A DNA stretch of 33,781 nt from Nanobdellota archaeon (GTDB lineage Archaea > Nanobdellota > Nanobdellia > Woesearchaeales > GCA-2686295), in contig JAHJQL010000086.1 in the NCBI GenBank assembly GCA_018819065.1, positions 1 through 33,781 of the forward strand, read 5' to 3'. The position numbers and the translations under genes are program-made. Position 1 is the first letter of the stretch. Every line of letters begins with the position of its first letter. Below the pieces are notes generated by a model. It saw only the letters and a list, made by a program, of their open reading frames with translations, was not told the origin of the DNA and did no database searches. Below are positions 8,476-15,580 of the stretch, piece after piece.

Positions 8476-9330
8476 ATGATTCCTGTTAGTTTTGTTTTTG
8501 CATTCTTTGGCTTGTTTTTTGCTTCAATTTTTGACATTAGAACGAGGGAGATTCCTGACTGGCTCAGCTATTCCATGATAGCTCTTGGCTTTGGAACAGC
8601 GCTCATCGCATCAATTCTTTACAAGGATTTTTATCCTATTGTTTATTCAATCATTGGTTTTGCAATTGGCTTTGTGCTTGCATGGATTTTTTACAAAACT
8701 AACCAGTGGGGTGGTGGAGATTCTAAGGCTTTAATGGGTCTTGGAGCATTGGTTGGGTTTAACTTTAATGAAGGACTGCCGTTATTCTTGATTTTGCTGC
8801 TTAACATATTCATCATAGGCGCTTTGTATGGCTTTTTGTGGAGTGTATTCTTGGCGCTGAAAAACTTTAAAATGTTCAAAAGAGCTTTTAGAGATTATCA
8901 ATTGTCTGAGAACATAACTAAAGTTCGCAGGATGGTAGTAATAGCAACTATTGTTGGGCTGGTGGCAGCCATATTTACAGATTCTTTTAATCGATTATTT
9001 TTCATAAGTGTTTCTGCACTCATTTTTTTCATGTTCCACTTCTTTGTATTCACAAAAGCTGTTGAGAAGTCTTGCATGGAGAAAAACATTCCGATTAGCA
9101 AGCTTACAGAAGGTGACTGGGTGCTTGAAACTGTGTCTGTGAATGGAAAAGTTCTTTGCACGCCAAAAAACCCTGTTACAAAAGAAGAGCTTGCAAGCCT
9201 TCTTAAGTTTAAGAGTCAGCATAAGAAGTCAAAGATATTGATGAGAGAGGGCATTCCTTTCCTGCCAAGTTTTTTTATAGCATTCATCTTCACGCTGTTG
9301 CTTGGTAACTGGCTGCTCTTTTTTATCTAA
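8476..9330 (+). CDS. Archaeal type IV prepilin/preflagellin peptidase (A24 family)
   Basis: 284 aa, polytopic membrane aspartyl protease that trims class III signal peptides of archaellins and pilins at the cytoplasmic face. The first catalytic Asp is in FDIRTREIPDWL (D20). The second is in the GxGD motif QWGGGDSKALMGLG (D82). Hydrophobic segments lie at about 1-18, 30-50, 55-72, 95-120, 150-190 and 260-284. A soluble stretch of about 60 residues before the last helix is longer than in FlaK and may be lineage-specific. No pilin or assembly ATPase is in the window, so substrates lie elsewhere. It shares a promoter region with the cis-PT homologue. Confidence 0.92.
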   Translation: MIPVSFVFAFFGLFFASIFDIRTREIPDWLSYSMIALGFGTALIASILYKDFYPIVYSIIGFAIGFVLAWIFYKTNQWGGGDSKALMGLGALVGFNFNEGLPLFLILLLNIFIIGALYGFLWSVFLALKNFKMFKRAFRDYQLSENITKVRRMVVIATIVGLVAAIFTDSFNRLFFISVSALIFFMFHFFVFTKAVEKSCMEKNIPISKLTEGDWVLETVSVNGKVLCTPKNPVTKEELASLLKFKSQHKKSKILMREGIPFLPSFFIAFIFTLLLGNWLLFFI

Positions 9331-9336
9331 GATGTT

Positions 9337-9816
9337 CTAAGGTATTCTTTCTAGTTGTTTTAGAAGGTAGTTTTCTTCGTCATCTGAGAATTTGTCTTGT
9401 GGCTGGTCATCTACTTTTGGAGGGTTTTTTGGCTCTTCTTTAAAAGTTATCTTGCTTGATATTGAGCTTGTGACTGAGTCCATGTCTGGCGCTGAGACTT
9501 GTTTTGGAGTCCATAAAAAATTTAAGCCGTCATCTTGCTTTCTTGCAACTACATTTATGACAAATCCATCTTGCTCATCAGTGATTATGTTTGTTCCTTG
9601 AGCGCCTAATATTTGAAACAAGCTAGTTGCAGACACGTTTGCGAGGTTGAATATGTGTGCAACTTCTTCTTCGCTTAGTTCTTCAATGCTTTTAACGGGC
9701 TTTTTTGGAATTATTAGTATGTGTCCTTTGGCAGCTGGGTTTTTTACTAAGTATGAGAATACTATGTTGTCCTCGTATATTACTCTGCTCTTATCGTTTA
9801 TTAATTCCTGCTTCAT
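9337..9816 (-). CDS. HIT-domain protein lacking the histidine triad
   Basis: 159 aa. The HIT fold is clear from VYEDNIV-like IYEDNIVFSYLV, then NPAAKGHILIIPKKPVKSI and a partial DDG segment. The catalytic HxHxH is absent. The equivalent stretch reads GFVINVVARKQDDG. There is also no N-terminal zinc CxxC. It is therefore probably not a nucleotide hydrolase and may bind nucleotides or act as the partner of the upstream HIT protein, whose stop it overlaps by 4 nt. The C-terminal 50 residues are acidic, Pro/Asp-rich and predicted disordered, ending in a short amphipathic helix. It ends 6 bp from the convergent prepilin peptidase. Confidence 0.8.
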   Translation of the reverse strand: MKQELINDKSRVIYEDNIVFSYLVKNPAAKGHILIIPKKPVKSIEELSEEEVAHIFNLANVSATSLFQILGAQGTNIITDEQDGFVINVVARKQDDGLNFLWTPKQVSAPDMDSVTSSISSKITFKEEPKNPPKVDDQPQDKFSDDEENYLLKQLERIP

Positions 9817-10643
9817 TTTGTAAACATGTTTGTTATGTTGTCCAAGAGGTTTTTGTTCTCTTTCTTTTTATCAGGCAGTGTTTGTTTTGGTGCTTCTTCC
9901 TCTTTTTTTGTGCTTTCTTCTTGTTCTGCAAGCGTCTTTTTTGCTGTTTCTATCTGTTTTAGTATGTCTGATAGCTTGTCAATATTAACGCCTTGAAATA
10001 ACAGTTTTAATTTCTGGTTTGTCTCCATCTCTTTTTTTACTTGTTCAGGGTTGTTTATGATAGCTTCTTTTAGCTGAGGGTTTTGGTCTATTATCTTTGC
10101 AAGGTCGTCTTTGTTTGGTGGTTGAGCTAACACTTTTCCTTCTTGTTGTAATTGTGATTGCATCATCTTTGTAAGGCTTGATTTGAGGGGCTCTAGTAGC
10201 TCGTCTTGAGAAATATTTTTTGTAGGCGGGTTGAAATTGTCTAGTCCATCTCCATTATCTCTAGGTATTATGTGGAATAGGAAGTGTGGGCTTTGCTGGC
10301 CTGCAACCCCTCCGTTTGCTATGAATATAGTGGTTTTTGTTGATGGAACACCCTGCTTTACACCCCTAGACAAGTACTTGACATTTTTAAAGATGTGAGA
10401 AAGAGTTTCTTGAGGGATTAACGGCATTATTTGTGTGTGTTTCTTTGGCATTACAAGAATGTGTCCCTTGACTGCAGGATATATATCTAGTATAGCCATC
10501 ATTTTGTCATCTTCATAGACTTTGTGTGACGGAACTTCTCCTGCCATTATCTTGCAAAAAACGCAGTTCTTCTTTTGTAGTTCTGCAACCTGCTCTGGGC
10601 TCATGTTTTGTTGTTCTTCTTCAGTTGGCTCAGAATCACTCAT
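9813..10643 (-). CDS. HIT-family protein with altered triad and long C-terminal extension
   Basis: 276 aa. The HIT domain covers residues 25-135: zinc-type CVFCKIMAGEVPS (C27, C30), YPAVKGHILVMPKKH, and a motif SPHFLFHIIPR. The family consensus is H-x-H-x-H. Here the middle, nucleophilic histidine is Leu122 (H120-F-L-F-H124). Known Hint/FHIT enzymes need that histidine, so hydrolase activity is doubtful. Residues 150-276 add a helical, Gln/Lys/Glu-rich tail with coiled-coil character (EESTKKEEEAPKQ). First gene of a two-HIT operon, with a TATA box at 10666-10674 placed for a nearly leaderless mRNA. Confidence 0.85.
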   Translation of the reverse strand: MSDSEPTEEEQQNMSPEQVAELQKKNCVFCKIMAGEVPSHKVYEDDKMMAILDIYPAVKGHILVMPKKHTQIMPLIPQETLSHIFKNVKYLSRGVKQGVPSTKTTIFIANGGVAGQQSPHFLFHIIPRDNGDGLDNFNPPTKNISQDELLEPLKSSLTKMMQSQLQQEGKVLAQPPNKDDLAKIIDQNPQLKEAIINNPEQVKKEMETNQKLKLLFQGVNIDKLSDILKQIETAKKTLAEQEESTKKEEEAPKQTLPDKKKENKNLLDNITNMFTK

Positions 10644-10665
10644 ATATTTATCTTTTGTGAATTGG

Positions 10666-10674
10666 TATATAAAA
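10666..10674 (-). promoter_or_regulatory. TATA box of the HIT operon
   Basis: The minus-strand TTTTATATA lies 23-31 nt before the ATG at 10643, the expected distance for a leaderless transcript. Confidence 0.6.
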
Positions 10675-10742
10675 TTTTTGCATTGATAAGAATTAATTGA
10701 TTGTTGTGTCTATCTAGAACTAGAAAATGATTTTTTGTTTGT

Positions 10743-10850
10743 TCAGACTTTTCCTGCTACGTGAAAACTTTTTTTTATCACTGCATCCATTGGTAACTCG
10801 TTAAGCTCATCTTCGCTGTATATCTTTCCTGACTCGTCTTTGTAAATCAT
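10743..10850 (-). CDS. Microprotein C of the D-E-S-G-x-x-Y family (35 aa)
   Basis: Not in the ORF track. ATG at 10850, TGA at 10743-10745. It begins MIYKDESGKIYSEDELNE and continues LPMDAVIKKSFHVAGKV. The first half aligns with microproteins A and B (DESG-x-[LI]-Y-x-E-[DE]), so it reads as a paralogue with a basic tail replacing the acidic end. It starts 6 nt after the stop of microprotein B without a clear Shine-Dalgarno, suggesting coupled translation. Function unknown. The motif conservation is the main support for coding. Confidence 0.6.
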   Translation of the reverse strand: MIYKDESGKIYSEDELNELPMDAVIKKSFHVAGKV

Positions 10851-10856
10851 TTACAC

Positions 10857-10913
10857 TCACTCGTCTTCGTCTTCTTCGTACAGAAAGCCTGACTCATCTA
10901 TTCTCCAAGTCAT
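10857..10913 (-). CDS. Microprotein B, 18-aa acidic peptide
   Basis: Not in the ORF track. It reads MTWRIDESGFLYEEDEDE then stop. GGGGAT lies upstream as a ribosome-binding sequence, and a TATA box (10961-10970) gives a leader of about 25 nt. It is 13 of 18 identical to microprotein A, which lies 230 bp upstream. Ser (TCA versus AGT), Gly (GGC versus GGT) and Leu (CTG versus TTG) codons differ synonymously, a sign of selection on the peptide. Net charge is strongly negative. Function unknown. Confidence 0.65.
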   Translation of the reverse strand: MTWRIDESGFLYEEDEDE

Positions 10914-10960
10914 ATAATCCCCTTTATTCTTTTAACCCCTAATTTATCTAATTGTTTTTG

Positions 10961-10970
10961 TTATTTATAT
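10961..10970 (-). promoter_or_regulatory. TATA box for microproteins B and C
   Basis: The minus-strand ATATAAATAA lies about 48-57 nt before the ATG at 10913. The predicted start near 10940 leaves room for the AAAGGGGAT ribosome-binding sequence. Confidence 0.5.
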
Positions 10971-11001
10971 TTTTTTTGTTTTCAAAACGTACTTAACTCT
11001 A

Positions 11002-11094
11002 TCATCTTAGCAGCCCTATGTCATTTGGGCTTTCTATTTCTTTATTTGATAGTTGCGGCTTTTCAAGCAAAGGACACTCCACTTTAATCTTCAT
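11002..11094 (-). CDS. Small ORF overlapping the end of microprotein A (30 aa)
   Basis: Not in the ORF track. ATG at 11094 lies inside the last codons of microprotein A (11-nt overlap, other frame). The frame reads MKIKVECPLLEKPQL and ends GLLR at TGA 11002-11004. Two purine-rich stretches (GAGGAA, GAAGAGG) precede it. The arrangement, a short acidic peptide followed closely by a 30-35 aa ORF, mirrors the B-C pair. No motif or homologue is recognised, so it is less certain than A-C. Confidence 0.4.
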   Translation of the reverse strand: MKIKVECPLLEKPQLSNKEIESPNDIGLLR

Positions 11095-11146
11095 CCTCTT
11101 CAAATTCCTCGTACAAAAAACCACTATTATCTATCTTCCAAGACAT
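11084..11146 (-). CDS. Microprotein A, 20-aa acidic peptide
   Basis: Not in the ORF track. It reads MSWKIDNSGFLYEEFEEDED then TAA. A strong Shine-Dalgarno AGGAGGT lies 5-6 nt before the ATG. It is paralogous to microprotein B (W-[KR]-I-D-x-S-G-F-L-Y-E-E). Upstream the leader can pair TTGGGG (11214-11219) with CCCCAA (11166-11171), and a TATA-like ATATATATAAAG lies at about 11235-11247 on the minus strand. It is divergent from the PhoU-like regulator. Function unknown. Confidence 0.65.
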   Translation of the reverse strand: MSWKIDNSGFLYEEFEEDED

Positions 11147-11270
11147 TTTGTACCTCCTATTTTTTTTTGGGGTAAAAACTAACAAGTTTCTTAATTCTTA
11201 ATCTAATTATCTCCCCCAATTGTGTGATGTAAAACTTTATATATATATTTTTTCCACACCTTATGTATAT

Positions 11271-11290
11271 ATATGTGAATATTCACATAT
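11271..11290. promoter_or_regulatory. Perfect 20-bp palindrome, candidate operator
   Basis: ATATGTGAATATTCACATAT equals its own reverse complement over 20 bp. It ends 10 bp before the plus-strand TATA box (11301-11310) of the regulator gene and lies about 25 bp from a minus-strand TATA-like run facing microprotein A. A dimeric DNA-binding protein, possibly the adjacent AbrB-domain protein, could bind here and control both directions (inference). Confidence 0.55.
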
Positions 11291-11300
11291 TTTCAAAAGA

Positions 11301-11310
11301 TATATAAATA
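11301..11310 (+). promoter_or_regulatory. TATA box of the AbrB/PhoU regulator gene
   Basis: TATATAAATA lies 21-30 nt before the ATG at 11331, consistent with a leaderless mRNA. This supports the ATG at 11331 over the ORF-track start at 11220. Confidence 0.65.
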
Positions 11311-11330
11311 AGGTGTCTTTGCCATATTTT

Positions 11331-12302
11331 ATGCTTAGAAAAATAGTTCAACACGGACCGTCGACGATGACTGTTTCTCTCCCGACTAAATGGGTTAAGA
11401 AGAATGGTGTTCAAAAAGGGGATGAAGTAAACCTTGAGGAAGAAAACAACAGAATAATTGTGGGTGTCAACAAAAGCTCAAGGAAAAGACTGGCTGAAAT
11501 AGATATAACAGGGCTTAGCAGATCAGCAATCATGTTTTATCTCAGAAGCATATACAGGCAAGGTTATGATGAGGTAGTTATTCACTTCAAGAATCCGAAG
11601 ACGATTTATTATGATTTGAAAAAAGAGGAGAAGGTCATATCAGTAATTCACCAGGAAATAAACAGGTTGATTGGATTTGAAGTGACGCAGCAAAGAGAAG
11701 ACTTTTGTGTGATAAAAGACCTTTCAGGTCCAAGTGAAGGAAAACTTGACATAATAATAAAGAGGATTTTGTTTTTGTTAAAAGACGCAATTGATGACTC
11801 GGTTGAAGCAATTAAGAATAAGAATTATGATAAACTAGAAACTATTGAAGAGAAGCATGATACAATAACCAAGTTTATAAGTTATTGTCTGAGAATGTTT
11901 AACAAGCGACCAGATTCATCACCTGAGAATATTCACGGCCTGTATCACATCCTGTGCAGCTTAGATGTAGCAACAGACACCATAAAATACTTTGCAAGAT
12001 ATGTTATTCGCCAAAAACCTGCTTTCTCCAAAAAAAGCATCTTAATATTAGAAAACTTAAGAGGACTCAGCAGCTATACTCGCGAAATATTGTTTGACCT
12101 TAATTTGAATAAAGTCATTGAATTCATGAAGTTAAGGGCTGATACAAAGGACTTGCTTGATGAATTGATGATTGAAGGAAAAAAGAAAGATGTCAGCCTA
12201 GTATTTTATTTAGCGTCTATGCTTGAGCTTATGAGAGATTTAATAGAGGCAAAAATGAGTATAACTCCTCCAAAGAATACTAGGGAAATAAGTGAGGAGT
12301 AA
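11331..12302 (+). CDS. AbrB-like DNA-binding plus PhoU-domain regulator
   Basis: 323 aa from the ATG at 11331. The 37 extra residues in the ORF track (MCDVKLYIYIF...) translate the promoter and are rejected. Residues 1-45 (RKIVQHGPSTMTVSLPTKWVKKNGVQKGDEV) form a SpoVT/AbrB swapped-hairpin DNA-binding domain. Residues 110-315 form PhoU-type helical repeats (LKDAIDDSVEAIKNKNYDKLE...). This fusion is common in archaea, and members of the family act as transcriptional regulators of phosphate uptake. No phosphate transporter is in the window, so the target is open. The 20-bp palindrome upstream suggests autoregulation. Confidence 0.88.
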   Translation: MLRKIVQHGPSTMTVSLPTKWVKKNGVQKGDEVNLEEENNRIIVGVNKSSRKRLAEIDITGLSRSAIMFYLRSIYRQGYDEVVIHFKNPKTIYYDLKKEEKVISVIHQEINRLIGFEVTQQREDFCVIKDLSGPSEGKLDIIIKRILFLLKDAIDDSVEAIKNKNYDKLETIEEKHDTITKFISYCLRMFNKRPDSSPENIHGLYHILCSLDVATDTIKYFARYVIRQKPAFSKKSILILENLRGLSSYTREILFDLNLNKVIEFMKLRADTKDLLDELMIEGKKKDVSLVFYLASMLELMRDLIEAKMSITPPKNTREISEE

Positions 12303-12345
12303 ACTTCTAAAGTTTTTTAAAATAGTAGTTTTTCTCATTAACAGG

Positions 12346-14028
12346 ATGAAAAAGTATTTTGAGGAGCTCATTAGCTTCATAAAAAAAGAGAAGCCAAGTA
12401 AGCGTCAGTTAAACAATGTAAAGATTGCTCTATGTTCTAAATATAAAGTGAAGAAGATACCTACAGATATAGAGGTTTTGTGCAATGCAGAAAAAGATGA
12501 TGTTGAGTTTTTAAACAAGTATCTCATGACGAAACCAACGAGAACTATAAGTGGGGTTGCTGTAATTGCTATTATGAGTGCACCACATGCTTGTCCACAT
12601 GGAAAATGCATATATTGTCCGGGCGGAATAGGCAGTTTTTTTGGAGATGTTCCACAATCATACACTGGAAGAGAACCATCAACTATGCGTGGAATAAGAA
12701 ATGATTATGATTCGTACAGAGTTGTTTTTAATCGATTGGAGCAGTACATTGTTTTAGGACAAAACCCACAAAAAGCAGAAATAATAATTATGGGCGGCAC
12801 GTTTCCTTCTTTTGACAAACAATATAAGGAAGAATTCGTAAATTATATTTTCAAAGCGATGAATGATTTTTCAAGGGAGTTTTACAAAGAGGGAAAAATA
12901 GATATACAAAAATTCAGAGATTTTTTTGAACTGCCAGGAACAGTTAAGGATAAAGAGAGAGAAAACAAGATAAAAAAGAAAGTGTTGGCATTGAAGAAAA
13001 AAAACCTTAAAACTTTAGAGCAGGAAAAAAAGCTAAATGAAACCTCTCAGATAAGATGCGTTGGACTAACTATTGAGACAAAGCCTGACTGGGGTCTTTT
13101 AGAGCAAGGAAATGAGATGCTTGAATTTGGGTGCACAAGGGTGGAGCTTGGAATACAGACAGTTTATGACAGCGTTTTGAAGAAGATAAACCGAGGACAC
13201 GGACTAAAAGAATCTATCCAGAGCATTAGAACATTAAAGGATCTTGGATTTAAACTTAATTTTCACATAATGCCGGGTCTTCCAGGAGTTAGCATTAAAC
13301 AAGACTTGGAATCATTAAAGACTGTTTTTGATAACTCTGATTTTCAGCCAGATATGCTTAAAATCTATCCGACCCTAATTATGGCTGGCACACCACTATT
13401 TGAAATGTACAAAAAAGGATTGTACAAACCAATGGAAACTAAAGATGCTGCAAAATTAATCGTTGAAACTAAAAGATTCATCCCAAAATACTGCAGAATT
13501 ATGAGGATACAAAGAGATATCCCTACAAACGCAACAAAAGGAGGAGTTGACAAAACAAACCTGCGGCAGTATGTTCAAGTTCTTCAAAAAAAAGAAGACG
13601 TAAAATGTAATTGCATCAGATGCAGAGAAATTAAAGGCGAAAAAATAGTTGGCGCTGTTAGTTTTGAAATAATTGAATACAATGCATCTCGCGGAAAAGA
13701 ATTTTTTATCTCACTAGTTGACAAAGCCGATAATCTTGTTGGTTTTTGTAGGCTGAGGTTTCCAAGCCAATCTTTAAGAGCAGAGATTACTAAAACTAGC
13801 GCTATCATAAGAGAACTTCATGTATATGGAACTGCAATTGCACTTGGAGAAACAGGAGTTGTTCAGCACAAAGGATTTGGCAAGCGATTACTGGAAGAAG
13901 CAGAGAAGATTGCAAGAAAACACAAAAAAAACAAGCTTTTAGTCATAAGCGGAGTTGGAGTTAAAGAATATTATAAGAAGTTTGGTTACGTCGATGATGG
14001 ACCTTATGTGAGCAAAAACATTCAGTAG
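12346..14028 (+). CDS. elp3: Elp3 tRNA U34 carboxymethyltransferase
   Basis: 560 aa from the ATG at 12346. The ORF-track start overlaps the preceding gene and adds MRSKLLKFFKI..., which is not conserved. Elp3 modifies wobble uridine of tRNA using a radical-SAM domain and an acetyl-CoA-binding domain. The [4Fe-4S] motif is HACPHGKCIYCPGG (C83, C88, C91). The radical-SAM core continues with MGGTFPS, CVGLTIETKPDW and ELGIQTVYD. The C-terminal GNAT/HAT domain shows HVYGTAI, HKGFGKRLLEEAE and YYKKFGY. Full length for archaea. It may share a transcript with the regulator 43 bp upstream. It could act on U34 tRNAs such as the multi-intron tRNA-Lys(UUU) here. Confidence 0.95.
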   Translation: MKKYFEELISFIKKEKPSKRQLNNVKIALCSKYKVKKIPTDIEVLCNAEKDDVEFLNKYLMTKPTRTISGVAVIAIMSAPHACPHGKCIYCPGGIGSFFGDVPQSYTGREPSTMRGIRNDYDSYRVVFNRLEQYIVLGQNPQKAEIIIMGGTFPSFDKQYKEEFVNYIFKAMNDFSREFYKEGKIDIQKFRDFFELPGTVKDKERENKIKKKVLALKKKNLKTLEQEKKLNETSQIRCVGLTIETKPDWGLLEQGNEMLEFGCTRVELGIQTVYDSVLKKINRGHGLKESIQSIRTLKDLGFKLNFHIMPGLPGVSIKQDLESLKTVFDNSDFQPDMLKIYPTLIMAGTPLFEMYKKGLYKPMETKDAAKLIVETKRFIPKYCRIMRIQRDIPTNATKGGVDKTNLRQYVQVLQKKEDVKCNCIRCREIKGEKIVGAVSFEIIEYNASRGKEFFISLVDKADNLVGFCRLRFPSQSLRAEITKTSAIIRELHVYGTAIALGETGVVQHKGFGKRLLEEAEKIARKHKKNKLLVISGVGVKEYYKKFGYVDDGPYVSKNIQ

Positions 14029-14056
14029 TTACTAATTAGTGGTTAAATTAATAAAA

Positions 14057-14066
14057 TTTATAAATA
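14057..14066 (+). promoter_or_regulatory. TATA box of the nuclease gene
   Basis: TTTATAAATA lies 21-30 nt before the ATG at 14087, as expected for a leaderless archaeal mRNA. Confidence 0.6.
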
Positions 14067-14086
14067 ATTAAGTTCTCTTAAACAAT

Positions 14087-15580
14087 ATGAAACTTATAAA
14101 AGTGTCAACCTCAGGCACAGAATACATTCCAAGAGACCGATTCAACAGAGGAGAAAAAGGCTTGCAGATGCTTGTTTCTAAAAACCTAAAGACTGTTTTT
14201 AATACAAATCTGGTTGGAAACGAGGTATGGATCAACTTTGGAAAGAAGTCAATCAGACGACCTAATTTTAAAAAAATTGATGGACGAATAGATAGTCTTG
14301 GCGTAACAGATAAAGGAGTTCCAGTCATTATAGAATTTAAGGAGCGGAAAGGAAAAAACATTCTAAATCAAGTATTGTCATACTCTACATGGATGTTGTA
14401 CAAGCAAGACAGTGTTGAAAAATACTTTAAGTTTCAGGCAAAAAAAGGGGCTTTTGACCCGTATATAGCACCAAACTTTGATTACAAGCCAAAAATAATA
14501 ATGGTTGCAGAGGATTATAACATTCATGACTTAACAGCTGCATCTATGATAAGGGATGATGTGGAGATAAGCTACAAAAAATATGAGTTGTTCACAACCA
14601 GAAAACAGAGGTTTCTGCACATATTTGACTCTGCACAGCTAAAATGGGTTATGCAAAGTGTGAAGCATTCAAGAGGAAACAAAAGTGACTATCCTGTTCA
14701 CAACATTGGTGACTTGAATGGATTTTTTGTAGAAAATAATGGTATTTTAACTGCGACATCATCTGAACCACTAGACGAACTGCCACTTTCAATTGATGAT
14801 ATAATAGAAAAAGAAGCAAAAAACCTATTTGACCTATCAACACTTGTCAAGCAGAAGAAGACAAAATATGGATGCATACAAGGTTTAGGAGTGGAAAATA
14901 ATGGACGAGCATCATTAATCCTTCATTCCCACGACACTGAGGATCTTATAGACTACGCTCTCATACAGGCGGACTGGCTTTCAAAAAAAGTTGGGCAGAT
15001 AAACGGAAAAGAGATAAACTGGAACAGAAAAGATCACCGATTAATTCTTGTTTGTGATGATGACCTTTCTGAAAGGGAAAAAGACATCATTGACGAGCTT
15101 GAGTATCATAAGGAAGGTGTGATGAACCAATTTGTTTTTGAACCAAGATGGCTGACGCACCAAACAGCAGATGATGAACACTACTTAATAGTTGGAAGGA
15201 CATTCCTGCACAGGATGATGCACACATACCCAGGAATTGGAAACGTCTACAGCATGGACTCATACACCGGAGAATTCAGAGACAGAAAACTAGTGCGTGT
15301 TTTTTCTGTTCTTAGAAAAGAAATCACAAACCTTGGAAAAGAGATAAATGAAGGTTTTTACAATAAGCATGGAGTAACATATGCTTGTCCAAATCAGTTT
15401 GTCATAATAGAGCCAAGAAAAGAATTCATAAGTGTGAAGATACCAAGCGGCTTAAAAAATGCTTCATTACCCGAACATATGCGTGTAGAAGGAAACAATA
15501 GGTTTAGGATATATGATGTTGAAGATATCTCTGAAGGGATGAAAATTATTCAGAAAGCTTACGAGGAGAACTGTCCCTAA
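14087..15580 (+). CDS. PD-(D/E)XK nuclease with possible inactive second copy and DUF5655-like C-terminus
   Basis: 497 aa. Residues 60-105 hold a nuclease core: D69 in GRIDSLG, E83 and K85 in IIEFKERK, and Q95 with Y99 in NQVLSYSTWML, as in NucS/DUF91- and RecB-like enzymes. A second block at about 285-370 (DYALIQADWL, then HRLILVCDDDLSEREKDII) echoes the first (SYSTWML, then PKIIMVAEDYNIHDL) but lacks D...ExK, suggesting an inactive duplicate. The last 90 residues (VLRKEITNLGKEINEGFYNKHGVTYAC... FISVKIPSG) resemble DUF5655. The role may be DNA repair or defence; no methylase or other defence gene is adjacent. The final 35 bp overlap the convergent CorC-like gene. Confidence 0.75.
   Translation: MKLIKVSTSGTEYIPRDRFNRGEKGLQMLVSKNLKTVFNTNLVGNEVWINFGKKSIRRPNFKKIDGRIDSLGVTDKGVPVIIEFKERKGKNILNQVLSYSTWMLYKQDSVEKYFKFQAKKGAFDPYIAPNFDYKPKIIMVAEDYNIHDLTAASMIRDDVEISYKKYELFTTRKQRFLHIFDSAQLKWVMQSVKHSRGNKSDYPVHNIGDLNGFFVENNGILTATSSEPLDELPLSIDDIIEKEAKNLFDLSTLVKQKKTKYGCIQGLGVENNGRASLILHSHDTEDLIDYALIQADWLSKKVGQINGKEINWNRKDHRLILVCDDDLSEREKDIIDELEYHKEGVMNQFVFEPRWLTHQTADDEHYLIVGRTFLHRMMHTYPGIGNVYSMDSYTGEFRDRKLVRVFSVLRKEITNLGKEINEGFYNKHGVTYACPNQFVIIEPRKEFISVKIPSGLKNASLPEHMRVEGNNRFRIYDVEDISEGMKIIQKAYEENCP

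Noticed and set aside
11220-11330. N-terminal extension of the AbrB/PhoU gene
   Set aside because: Translates the promoter, including the TATA box and the palindrome; a leaderless ATG at 11331 explains the conserved start.
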